Part shown: one piece after another, positions 23,801-33,500 of the stretch
How the letters are laid out: each line of letters starts with the position of its first letter
Numbering within the stretch: position 1 is the stretch's first letter
DNA from: Cydia pomonella
Taxonomy: Eukaryota > Arthropoda > Insecta > Lepidoptera > Tortricidae
Assembly (NCBI RefSeq): GCF_033807575.1
Contig: NC_084707.1
Location: 16,416,550 to 16,480,549 of the forward strand
Direction: 5' to 3'
DNA: 64,000 nt
The notes under the pieces: generated by a model
Told to the model about the DNA's origin: nothing
The model's database searches: none
What the model saw: only the letters and a program-made list of their open reading frames with translations
Program-made: the position numbers and the translations under genes

Positions 23801-24446
23801 AATCTGTACAATTGCAAAATACGGGTCCCACGGATGTTGCTTATATAATCTCGTCTGTCAAGGTGTTTCGGCGGGAAAAGCCTTGGCAGACTTATATATT
23901 CCTGAAATGAGGGTTCATACCTACCGACTGGAATTGGTTTCATGATGGTATCAGATGGGTATATTTATAACAACCGATGGTGACCTTGCTACATTATCAC
24001 GTCTGTCAAGGTGTTTCGGCAGGAAAAGCCTTGTGTTGCATTGTGCATTTCATCGCGGTTTTGCAGTCGGCTCTTCTACCATTTGAAAAATTAGTATCGC
24101 GATAAACTGTTGCTTGACAGAACATTACAAGTATTACAACACTACACTAGTGACAAGTCATAGATCAATTGCTCCTACGAACAATCTACAGTTTTTATTC
24201 CTCTCTATATAAGGATCCATACAATATGAACGGCCTGTTCGGCCACATCATACATAAATTAGGCCGTCCTCTTAGTTTGACCTGCACGGCTGTATTTTGC
24301 AGAGTCGTGCACCGTGCACATTTTTCTTAACTCACATGTTTGTTTCAGCCGTCGTCATCTCTCTGTACGAAGAACCCATTCAACCCCAGCAAGCCGCGTC
24401 TGTAGTGGAGAAGTTAGGAGACTATTTAATTACCTGTGGTTATTAG
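5805..24446 (+). CDS. chic (profilin): Profilin, complete, 3 coding exons
   Basis: Small cytosolic protein that binds G-actin, proline-rich ligands and phosphoinositides, and feeds actin to formins and Ena/VASP. Exons: 5805-5915, 18814-18985, 24349-24446. All introns are GT-AG (12,898 and 5,363 bp) and the joined frame is 381 nt (126 aa), the usual profilin length. The protein starts MSWQDYVD, with the conserved N-terminal Trp and Tyr used in poly-proline binding. It has AGTRYIYLSG and RAKLGKVGVHCMKT in the middle and ends EKLGDYLITCGY. The start sits in CAAAATG, a strong insect start context. The gene is stretched by transposons in both introns. The second intron interrupts a codon after one base. 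Recognition as profilin is secure; the symbol is that of the Drosophila orthologue. Confidence 0.96.
7476..7630. mobile_element. TTAA-flanked MITE
   Basis: About 155 bp with perfect terminal inverted repeats CACATTCACTGCC, flanked on both sides by TTAA. The target site and the short TIR suggest mobilisation by a piggyBac-type transposase. Confidence 0.7.
7790..7985 (+). repeat. GTTCCGTA-type interspersed repeat, copy 1 (decayed)
   Basis: Contains AGTCGGACTC, AATACATCATCTGTGAAAAT, CGGTTCATGA and ACAGACGGACAG in the same order as the copies at 8331 and 10389, but is more diverged. A non-autonomous element seen widely in Lepidoptera. Confidence 0.6.
8331..8526 (+). repeat. GTTCCGTA-type interspersed repeat, copy 2
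   Basis: Runs from AAGTGCGAGTCGGACTCG through GGGTTCCGTAC and a (GGAC)n microsatellite to GAACCCTAAAAA. Much better preserved than the 7790 copy. Confidence 0.65.
8832..9275. mobile_element. ATTCGGC foldback element, copy 1
   Basis: Bounded by TAGAGATGCC and GGCATCTCTA. The ends are dense in GAATATTCGGC/GCCGAATA units that can pair with one another; the interior is AT-rich. A second copy is in the profilin 3'UTR intron. Confidence 0.65.
10389..10606 (-). repeat. GTTCCGTA-type interspersed repeat, copy 3, inverted
   Basis: Same family in opposite orientation, with a (GTCC)n microsatellite where copy 2 has (GGAC)n. Confidence 0.65.
10965..11190 (+). repeat. Interspersed repeat, single arm of the 46.65 kb foldback family
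   Basis: Shares about 200 bp with the reverse complement of the 46.65 kb element, including TTTTTCATACTAAACTTG, CTATTTCGTTG, GGAGCTATAT, CAATCCAACA and CAGTTTTAAAATGA. Confidence 0.5.
13007..13256 (-). mobile_element. tRNA-derived SINE, full-length-like copy
   Basis: On the minus strand the head carries a pol III B box GGTTCAAATCC (13191-13201) in a tRNA-like region. It is followed by a body with CATGGATATTTGTTCCTGAG and AAGCCTTATTGAGCTTAC. Three partial copies are at 18077, 33041 and 61335. Confidence 0.7.
13332..13482. mobile_element. Foldback MITE
   Basis: About 150 bp, nearly a hairpin along its length: TTATTCATAAACGTGTACTAAAG pairs with CTTTAGTACACATTTATCAATAA and CTAATAATCGTTTGTC with GACAAACGATTATTA. 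Confidence 0.65.
15725..15830 (-). repeat. LINE/SINE 3' tail fragment
   Basis: Starts with tandem ACATAG units followed by AAATTTATTATTTAACACC and TGTTTACAGGCAATGCTAC. This resembles the 3' end of a non-LTR element in reverse orientation. Confidence 0.35.
16106..17330. mobile_element. TA-flanked element with spaced CTCGAG repeats in mirrored orientation
   Basis: Thirteen-base TIRs GTTAGGGAGGCGA flanked by TA on both sides; 1225 bp with no transposase. CTCGAGCGCG-type motifs begin at 16140, 16279 and 16417 in one orientation, and reversed (CGCGCTCGAG) with CTCGAG at 16883, 17020 and 17150. Spacing is 139, 138, 137 and 130 bp. The flanking bases (CAGATTAAGA, poly-A/T tracts) also recur, so each half is a short tandem array. 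Confidence 0.65.
18077..18231 (-). mobile_element. tRNA-derived SINE, body only
   Basis: Matches the body of the SINE at 13007 (TTATAGGACGTTATTACACA through ACTCAAGAACAAAT). The tRNA-like head is missing and an AT microsatellite follows. Confidence 0.65.
18499..18539. repeat. 41 bp perfect palindrome with 1-nt centre
   Basis: Arms of 20 bp (GGTCCTGACAGACTACTGTA) are exact reverse complements around a single A. Located in profilin intron 1, 275 bp before exon 2. Confidence 0.85.
19850..20330 (-). mobile_element. Non-LTR retrotransposon fragment (RT C-terminal region)
   Basis: Minus-strand reading ANLDKIWKNRSIRRTTKVYL followed by VRALVLPTFQLGAE and ILRELNI. This is the conserved segment downstream of the reverse transcriptase in RTE/CR1-like LINEs. 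Truncated and not functional. Confidence 0.7.
20566..21708. mobile_element. Non-autonomous DNA element rich in CACGTG/ACGTGC
   Basis: Ends AAGGCCAGGCCACACCG and (reverse complement) AAGGCCGAGCCACACCG form imperfect TIRs that continue as TTGCGTG. Both subterminal regions are packed with GTGCACGTGC-like units. The interior is AT-rich without an ORF. GC contrast with the surroundings is sharp. Confidence 0.6.
23194..23996. repeat. Long hairpin (arms ~250 bp, loop ~250 bp)
   Basis: Left arm about 23194-23453 and right arm about 23702-23996 are reverse complements, containing TCTGCCAAGGCTTTTCC, AACACCTTGACAGACGAGAT and ACTTTAATTACTGTA with few differences. A further fragment of the right arm is repeated at 23994-24040. 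Confidence 0.7.
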
Positions 24447-24958
24447 AGGTGAGTTTAGTGAGTTGTTACTACAACAATCATATTGCGTCGAGTTAGTTCG
24501 TTTTTGACATATTATTTTAATTCTGTTTTCTATTTTATGCCATGTGTATCTAATATCCTCATCTACCACGCAATGTATACCCGGATAAGATCGGATGGAG
24601 GGTAAGATCGTGTCGTAATAAGCGATCGCAATTGTAACCGAAATAGTTTTTTTTTTCATATACAGGGTTATTTTTGACCAGTTAGCCATATTTAAATATG
24701 TCATTATTTATCAGCAGTACAAAACCGAGTTAAAAAAGTGGTACTTTTGTATTTTTTATTTGACACTTATCCATTAAAATATGGCCACTGTACTGGTTTG
24801 TTTCGATTCGTGCAATACTATGGGAAGCACAATGTATAGTGTTACCTTGTGACTTTGCTTTTTTTACTTTTTTATAACTATACTTACACATATACACATA
24901 TTTACTACACTACATATTTACTCTACATATGTACTATATATTTTTTTATACTTTTTTT

Positions 24959-25329
24959 ATAGATGCCACGAATATTCGGCCTGTTCGGCCACTTGGCCGA
25001 GTATTCGGAATTCGTCGGCCGAATACCGAATATCTATTACAGAAATGTTGCATAGTTCAGTGTATCCGAAAACCATTAATTTAATATTAACGTGTATTCT
25101 TGGGAAGTTGTTATAAATGAAGATTTCTTGAGAATTTGTTGCTTGCAAATAATTATCATAGACTAGATTTGCTTGACTAATATACATATACTCCTAATGA
25201 GCTCCAAAAATTCAATTTTAGCAAACAACAATTTCTCTTTGTAGTCGATCAGCTTTCATAATAAATGTGTTCTTCCGAATATTCGGCGCTTCGGTCTAGA
25301 GTGCGGCCGACTATTAGTGGCATCTCTAA
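24959..25329. mobile_element. ATTCGGC foldback element, copy 2
   Basis: Same termini (ATAGATGCC ... GGCATCTCTA) and the same CGAATA/TATTCGG unit composition as the 8832 copy, shorter interior. Confidence 0.65.
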
Positions 25330-26230
25330 CTTACGTTAATCAGTTGTCCTTCCAACTCTCCGAATAGTCCGGCTTACCTATCTTACTTATGTATCAATTT
25401 AACAACGTTTCTCAGTACATTAACGAACTGGTTTTAATCTTGTACATGTAATACCGACACAGTATCATTTTGGTATGGCTACAATCATACCATACCTATT
25501 ATTACATGCATGAAGTGAAATCTTCAACCGCACACAGTTTTATAGGTTTAGGTAATTAACCTGTGCAGGTTTATCACAGATGTCTTTTTCCTCTTTCAGA
25601 TCGAAGCGCGCCCGTGATCTAAGAATACTATAAGATTAATATTTTTTCCACAGGGAAATAAGTAACTGCATTTTGTATATTCTATAAAGTGATAAGGACC
25701 GTTCATTTGTTTTGATATTTGATAAATTATGGCGCCATCGTGTCGGATGCGTGTAGTAACTATGTACAGATACAATTACTTTGCGGATTCTGGATCATTT
25801 TTTACACGCTCACCGCTTCCACAATGTAATTGTTACTGTAAAATGGTTTAAATTTTTGTATTTTAAAATGTTTGCTTTTGACGACCATTTTAGCGAGGCG
25901 TGTTTTTCGCTTTAGCAATCAGGTCCTAAGGCATGATGTATAGAGATTTTTTTAGAAGTTTTTCTCTTCAAGCATCTCAGTCAGTTCTTGTTATCAATCG
26001 TAGTAGTTGTCGAACCAATGTGACTCGAAAATTTGTTGTAACCAAGAGTATCACTGCTCGGATATAGCAGGACAAGTACAGATCGATGCTTGATGAGAAA
26101 TTCCGAGTTTAATACCACGTAATGAAATTACTGTAACAATATACAAAATATATATATAATTACAAATATGCATTCGTGTAAGGGCTTGTTACAAATTGAA
26201 AGACACTGTAACCCAAGTAAAGTATTACGA

Positions 26231-26370
26231 TTATAATTGAAAATCTCTAGTCCCACTGGAACCATCGTGAGAGTATTCGGTTAGTGAGGCGGAGGAGCGG
26301 GCCCCGTGCGCCGCGGCCAGGCGCGCCTGCTCCGGGAGGCAGGGCCACGGGGCCGAAGCGCCCGCGATTG
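26231..26370 (-). other. Candidate alternative last exon (GC-rich ORF) antisense to profilin 3'UTR
   Basis: On the minus strand, acceptor aaatttag is followed by 140 nt open in the phase needed by upstream exons of the large gene. It reads ...CLPEQARLAAAHGARSSASL... to TAA, with GC-rich third positions for two thirds of its length. No nearby poly(A) signal was confirmed, and chance openness is possible because the island is GC-rich in all frames. Confidence 0.25.
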
Positions 26371-26610
26371 CTAAATTTATGCTATGCTTCCTCTTTTAAT
26401 TACGCCGCATTTATAACTTGTGTAGAGAATAAACTTTGCAAATATTTGTTTTACTTACTCTTAGCTGCAGAAACTAGAAGCGCTCAATTACCCTGTATCC
26501 TCCGACAAGGCTTGCAGTAAACGAAGGGTGCATATTGTTTAATATTTGATATTACTACTATAGCTTTGTACATTGTTTCTGATAAGCGATGGGAACTGTG
26601 TCTATCTAAT

Positions 26611-26616
26611 AATAAA
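26611..26616 (+). terminator. Poly(A) signal, probably of profilin
   Basis: AATAAA followed by a T/GT-rich stretch. It is the best-placed signal downstream of the putative last UTR exon. Confidence 0.5.
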
Positions 26617-26714
26617 TGATTTGTATTATACTATATGTTTCTTTGACCACACCGCATCGAATCCTGTAGGGAAGAAATAAATTAAACAACAGACGGAAAT
26701 GCTAATTAACATAA

Positions 26715-26720
26715 TTTATT
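26715..26720 (-). terminator. Poly(A) signal of the minus-strand gene
   Basis: AATAAA on the minus strand, about 750 nt past the TGA at 27472-27474, facing the profilin signal about 100 bp away. Confidence 0.5.
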
Positions 26721-27471
26721 TTTCTTTTGACAAAATCTACAATATTAAGAATTAAGTACATGAATACAAGGATTGGTATAAAATGTAAACTTGTATCAAT
26801 AGCTTATTTGATCTTGGTTCTTTACACGCACGAGAATCATTCATAAGTTCTAAACCTACAAAAGAGCCAAATTAAATAACAATTTTTTCACGATTCCTTT
26901 TTATCGACAAGCTCTAATAGTTCTATGGTAATTGGAACATTTGGACAACTCAACCAGTTTTTGCTATCGTAATGAAAATCTGGATTGTTATACTTATTCA
27001 TTCTATGTGATATATCTACATTTCTACAATCCTAAATACCAATGGTTGTAAAAATAAGTATACAATACATATTCTATTAACTTAGAAATAAATTATGAGT
27101 TATTTTACAATGTATTAATTGATTAATAACGAGCGTACATGTGTTTATACTTTTTATAAACGTCACAATCAACACTTCAGTAGGCATACACTCTGAAAAT
27201 GTTCTCTCAGAAGTTCCCTGATTTCCACTGTCAGGCTTTGTATATTTATTAAGTCATCTATTTGTTTCTATTACAAACTATGCTTAGCAAATGCTTCACT
27301 AAAACTTATTGAATTGATTGAACATGTTTATAGCTTGTGCAGGGGGTTTAGTATACATTTAATATAAACATTAATAACAGTTTTCTCGTTTCTGTATAAA
27401 TGAAACTAACAGATTGCCTAACGTTTGCCCACGTGCATTCATTATTAAATAGTCGTCGCGGGTCGATTTCT
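26721..27471 (-). other. 3'UTR of the large minus-strand gene
   Basis: AT-rich stretch between the TGA (27472) and the AATAAA at 26720. No conflicting coding signal on either strand. Confidence 0.5.
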
Positions 27472-27560
27472 TCACGGATGCTCTAAAGAATAGTGACGAG
27501 ATTTCTTCCAAAAGTTTCTGAAGAATCCTTTGCGTTGCTTCTGACCTGGATGGTCATCAC
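27472..27560 (-). CDS. Last coding exon of the large minus-strand gene
   Basis: Acceptor ttgttaccag, then 28 codons rich in Lys/Arg and aromatics (GFFRNFWKKSRHYSLEHP) and a TGA. A 3'UTR of about 0.75 kb runs to the AATAAA at 26720. The basic-aromatic tail could bind acidic lipids or microtubules; that is inference only. Confidence 0.78.
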
Positions 27561-30500
27561 CTGGTAACAAAAGGTGTTATATTAGGTACGAGTTGTGATA
27601 ATGTAATACAATAATATAGTCACAATCCTCTTTAATATGAACGTTTTCAGTGAAAATGTGTAGGTACAGTCAGCTGCAACCTGATAGGGCCACGCGTTGA
27701 AAGTTTATTATGCCACACTACCTACTATTTTTCTGTTTAATAAACTATCCATATCATTTTACCAAAAATGCAAAATACGAAATCCTTGTACCTAATTACG
27801 TCATATCAGACAGTTTTGTTTGTATGTCATAGCTATTTTTCAGAACATGTAAACTAAAAAGCGTAACAGTTAAAAAATATCCCAGATGTTACCGGTGGTA
27901 ACCACTGAATAGCCTGAAATGTGTAATTTTGAAAGACGCAAGTTCATAAGGCGAAAGTTAGGTATAACTTGACACTTTCCACCATTCAATATCTTGACAA
28001 AACCGGGGTCGTTACTCTGATCTATTGAAATTAAATTTAGTCCGGTTAGAATAAAGAATGATAACTGTTTCCGACAAAGTCCCACCCACGCGCGAGATAT
28101 CACATCCTCATAAATTGCTGTAGATAAAGTGATCCGATTCGAGGCCACCTCTCATGTGTCCATGTCATGAATTTACATAAAACCTAAGTAGCAAGCAAAT
28201 GAAACGTATCATTTAATTGTCACTGTAAGAAGTTCATATCTTGAACTTAGTGATCATGAACTGTGTTCGGGGCAAGGAAATCCGAATGTCAAGTGTACGA
28301 GGGCCTGCCGCATCGTGCGGGTCGATACAACCACGCCACGGAGCAGCGACCGCTGCGGCGCGAGTATGGCGGACTAGCGATCCCATACAGACAGGACAGG
28401 ACCCGCCCCATCCTTTAAAATTTACACCCGTTTAAAATTTAAATGTGGCAATTGTAAAGTCAGATTTGTACACTTAATGGTATTTTATGAGATCTGAGCT
28501 ATACTTTAAAGAGATTAGTGGTTTTAGTGTATTACTTTTGCTCGCAAGCGTTTTTAACGAGTTAGGCTAGGATACAGTTAGGTACGTTGCTAAGTCAAGC
28601 CGTGCAACGTTATTTACTCGAAGACGTTAACTTTACTTCTTATGTCTAGTTCTGCGAGTCCGCTTGGCTAAACTTAATTAGCAGGCGTTTTTTGACTTAT
28701 TCGTTCTAGATACTGATTTGGAGAATAAATATAAAGCTAATGGGACCGTGAACAAGATCTGTAATAATTAATATGAGTTAGTTAATATAGGTGACTTAAT
28801 TAATGTAAGCAGATAGGTAATTCATTAATGAGGTCTACGTAAATATTCGCCGATGAAACAAGAGTACGGCGTTAGTAGGCCATCCAAGAATAGATCAGTA
28901 AAGTAGGTAGGTATTTTCCAGCGATCGTTCCACATGCCACACGCGCTGCCAAAAATAGTCGTCGAGGTTTGCCGCTCGACATTTGACTCCGGTGCTGTAG
29001 GGCTGGCTGCACAACTGACCAGGCGACGCGACTAATTTTATTTTGTTAGGTAATGTTTGGTTTTTAACAGAAAGAATTGCGCATTACATCTACGTGAAAT
29101 ATTTTTTTTCGCTCTAGTAGAAAGCCACTAATAAGAGTAGCCTATCTGCTTGCATGCCAGCGGATTAATGCCGCGATTTTGTTTATTTTATATACCTAAT
29201 ACCTACCTCTTATCGAATAAATGAAGCTCTCTCTCTCAAACTGGGTTAACCTACCGAGGTTACGTATTGTACGTTTCATTTACATGACAATTAATCGAAG
29301 CAATTTAATTAGTAGGCATATTATACATCATAAACGTACACTAGGTACTGTACAACAAAGCGTAACTTTACAAGTACTTAGCTCCAGTCTATTTTAGCAC
29401 GCGCAGCGGAGGTCGGCAGATTCAAGTTCAACAGCTAGACAGACTCCCCACAAAGATGGGCAAGGTGTTGCAAAGATTATTTTTGGTTTTATGGCTAGGA
29501 GAACACTACAATATGATTGAGGTACCGTACCCTTAATTAGCTCTTGTATAAAGTTCTAATACTTTTAATATAACATAAAGATGTACGGTAGGTAGGCATC
29601 TGCTTTTCTAAACTTAGGTACCTACTCGTAATTTAAAAACAGTAGCTAGTATAAAAAAAATATTTGGTTGGTTGGTCGTTTCCGCAGAGAAGCAACGGAT
29701 CTTGCGCTATCTGAATATTAAGTAGATAGGAATCGATAGATATGGTTTATCAAATACTTGTCACTTTGGGTGTCCGGTTTTAGGTATCTGACGCCAATGG
29801 TTCTGCATGGAAATGAAACCATGACATCAATTGCAGTTAGTATATTGTGATTATCTATAAATTACTTTGCGTATATGAATCAGATTGAAGAAAATACCTA
29901 CTTCCTCAGTCACCGCTTCCGTAAACATGATTCATCGGGTGAGTCACGCACCTTTGCCTTTGTTTCCATTCTTCATGACAATGTTAAGATATCGTCACGA
30001 TGTGCCAACCAACCACATGAACGCCTACATTTTATAGTAATAGATAGGTACCTAAAGTATTGTATTATTTGCAATCGTTTAGCAGATCTCCTAGTAAGTG
30101 GTACAGTTAGCATCGAAAAGATAGTGACGACCAGTGACCAAATATATCGGGACACATCAACAATATTAACAAAATTCTGTTACCATGTATTTGGCTAATT
30201 TGACCGTCACTATCTATTTGTTGCTGACTCTACTCCTACCGGCGTCGATGTCCTAGTCCTACTCAAGTTTGGATATATTTTGCATAGCTGATGAACTTAG
30301 CGATTGAGAAAGTCGTGTTGAGAAATTATGTATTGCCAACGACGGGTAATTAATCGGGTCAGGATGACCGTTGAGGAAACTAGCAGTATAGGGTTGTTAA
30401 GAACGGGCAGGGAGGGGGAGCGGGTGCAGGTCGTCGACTCTGCGGTGAAGGGCACCGCGGGGTCGGTGCGTTCGCTTTCGTCGGCGCGGCGGCGGCGCGC

Positions 30501-33500
30501 CGTATTGATCGCGGTGGATCGCAGCCTCCGCTCTCCGCGCCCGCCGGTACATCTACGATCCTACGATTGTTTGTCACTTCGAATTAACACCGGTTAGCTA
30601 TAACTTGATTTTACAACTGAATAGAAAAAAACAATAAAAAAAAAACAAAAGAATAGGTAAGCATAAAGACATAAATAGGTATTCAAGTTATGTTAGATCG
30701 CAGATTAGATATTACGGATTCAGTACCCACACGGTAGATTTATAAACATGTAAAGGTCTTAGCATATTGTTACAACTCGACAGCCACTCGACTCAAAATT
30801 AAATATTGAAATTAAAGCCTTATCTTGTATGTCCTATAGTACAATGTTTAAAATTTAGGTAACTGTCGGGTGGTCTACGCGTCGTCCACTCGTCGTCCAC
30901 TAAGGTGAACCAAAAGTGAGTTGAGTTGGTGTGGAATTGGTATAGTGTGCGAAGACCTTTAAATATCCACATAAAATTGGTTTCACTGAGTTTTTAGCCT
31001 ATATTATTTGAAAATATTCTTATGTGAAAAGGGAGTGTTCCAGGGCCCCTTTTGTTTTTAATTTAGGTACGTTAATGATCTCCCTAAGCATATAAAATAT
31101 CCAATGGTCTTATTCGCTGATGATAGCACAGTAATTATTGAATGTGATAATGAGTGTAATTATGAATCTGAAATTAATGCTTATAATAATTTATTAATCA
31201 ATATCAACAAAACAAAATTTATGCACTTCATCAACGGAATACCTAGGAACTGAAGTAGAGACTGTAAACACAACCAAATTCTTAGGTATTAAAATAGACA
31301 GTCAATTAACCTGGAAGTCGAATACCGAAGAAGTCTGTAGAAAACTAAATATATTATCATATGCGCTATCTAGACTTGTAAAGATAGTCAGTAGGGATGC
31401 GGTTATGGCTGCGTATCCTCCGTAACATAATCATATGTTGTGTCTACTTTGAGGTATGGAATTATCTTTTGGGGCAACTCTACAAATAGAGAACTAGTTA
31501 TTAAAGCCCAAAAAAGATGTATAAGAGCAATAAGAGCCGTTGTCTGTTGTTAACTAAAACCGCGCGTGCCACTTACCTGCAAAAAAAGCCGGGTAACTTT
31601 AAGCGGTTATTTAAGTAGAACTCCTATTGTAACTGAAATAAGATGAAAAAAAAAATTATTTGTGATTTCTTGTGTGGTCCCTATACGGTTACTGAGTGCC
31701 GGTGAGTCGAACTCTACCGAACCAATCTAAAATGTGTCCTCGATATGCGGAACAAAGGCGCGTTATCGGAGAGCGCACCTACACTGGTTTTTTGAGCGTT
31801 GGACTAGCCCACGCTCAGGTGCCAATTAGAATTATACGACCCTTTTTTGGAGGTAGTGGCACGCGTGGTTTTAGTTAACAATAGACAAAGGATAAGCCGT
31901 TGCGGGCCAGCTACAAAGCTAACAACTATACATGTTGCTATCATCATCGCTCGTCTCATTAGTTTTTCGTTTATTTCTTATTTCGTATCATTCTGTATTC
32001 GTCTTGTTCGTTTTTATCATTATATACTTTAGTCAAAGTCTGTAACCAGCCTCTTAGGATGTCTTATTAAGGCGAGAGTGCTGAGACATATGTTTGTCTT
32101 GCCCATAGCACCGCTGTGCCCCAAGACAAGTAGGTATACCACACCCAATATGGTGATACCGCATCTTCGGATGGGCCAAATAGTGTAAGGTAAAAGATAA
32201 AAGCACCGGATGTTCGGTACGGTTCGGGTACACAGTCCACGGCGACCGCAGCGCCGGTTCGGCGCCGGCGCTGCAGATGCCTTGTCTTGCGACATGCACA
32301 CCTAAGTCACCCTAGCGGGGGGGTCTACTTGACTCAAAGCTATAAGTTCTATAGGAAACACATTTAAAATTGAGCTAACGTTTAGCATTCGTACATTTGG
32401 AGCAGTAGAGCAGAATTAAGGAATTACACGGAAAACATACGGGACTGGGAAGGACACAGTTTGGGCTACGGCCCAGGTCACTTTAGTAGATAGACGTCGA
32501 GTAATCTCTGCGTGCCACAATAATTTCGAGTGAATAAAACATCTGAAGGCATTGAAAATAATACTTGTAGGTATATTCCAACCGTTTAACTGATGTGGTT
32601 GGTACGAGTAAAGTTATTATGGACAGCTACGGACTGGTTGAAAGCTTAGCCGCACGAAGCTGGTTTGTATTAGGTTAAGTAAGTAAAATAGTAAAAAAAA
32701 ACCTAGTTTTTAGTCCCAGAATTTAGCGCTATCTTTTACCTACTTGAAAATCACCGCGCAACTTCTTTACTGTCACCATCAATCTTATCTATCTATTACC
32801 TTCTGCCCACGACTTCGACTGCGTGGAGTGATTATGATGGTGATTGATAAAAACTATACTATGCCCATCCCCGGGTCTCAAACTATCTCCATACCAAATT
32901 TAATCTAAATCGGTTCAGCGGTAATTAATTTTCCTTGTGGCTAGACTGGCTCAGCTTAACCTGAATAAAATAACTACCCACCCAATTATGAACAATAAAA
33001 TTATTAATGAATCTAAGAGCAATTAAGTACCTGTGATTCCTATGAAGCCGAGGGTCCCGGTTCGAAACCCGGTAAGGACATTTATTTATGTGATGAACAT
33101 ATATATTTGTTCCTGAGTCCTACATATATTATATACGTCCGTATGTATATCGTCGCCTCGTCGCGAAGTTTGGGGCTAGGTATTATTTACATATGAACAG
33201 CGGGACGAAACGTAATTTCCCTAAGTTTCGACGGAACTCAATAAAACAACGAATAGTACATTGTGCAACGAGGGGAGTAAGTGAAATGTAGCAAACGAGA
33301 GACTAAAGATTCACGACAGCCGCAGGCTGAAGTAAATTAAAGACTCGAGTTTGCAATATTCTTACCCCCGGAGTTACATACAATGTTTAAAAAACACACA
33401 CTTGGGAAAAATAAATTAATTTTAAGCGAAATAATTCTTATAAATACGATGACATTTCAGATATTCGTCCGCTATTATGGAAGGTGGAGGTTTGACAGCC

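Larger units (their letters stand above)
19484..24126. mobile_element. Composite nested repeat block in profilin intron 2
   Basis: Sequence of one family appears at 19484-19625, in opposite orientation from 22740, and again at about 24090-24126. Shared strings include CAAGGTCACGCC, GATCATTT..ATCGGCG and GCGATAAACTGTTG. Inside lie a LINE remnant (about 19850-20330), a second pair of inverted sequences (20336-20400 with 21880-21960, plus CAGGGATC..AAACCGG at both sides) and a CACGTG-rich element (20566-21708). The right part contains a 250 bp-arm hairpin. Exact boundaries are uncertain. Confidence 0.5.
24447..26640 (+). other. Profilin 3'UTR with probable intron
   Basis: Two bases after the TAG stop there is a strong donor (GAG|GTGAGT, intron from 24449). 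A pyrimidine-rich acceptor ctctttcag ends at 25599. Splicing would remove 1151 nt, including an ATTCGGC foldback element, and leave a terminal exon of about 1 kb ending after AATAAA at 26611. Because the junction would lie only 2 nt behind the stop it should not trigger nonsense-mediated decay. The UTR exon contains a GC-rich island at 26281-26370. Confidence 0.5.

Noticed and set aside
27870..28148. 92-codon minus-strand ORF upstream (gene sense) of the last exon
   Set aside because: No GC3 bias, no splice signals in the required phase and no recognisable motif.
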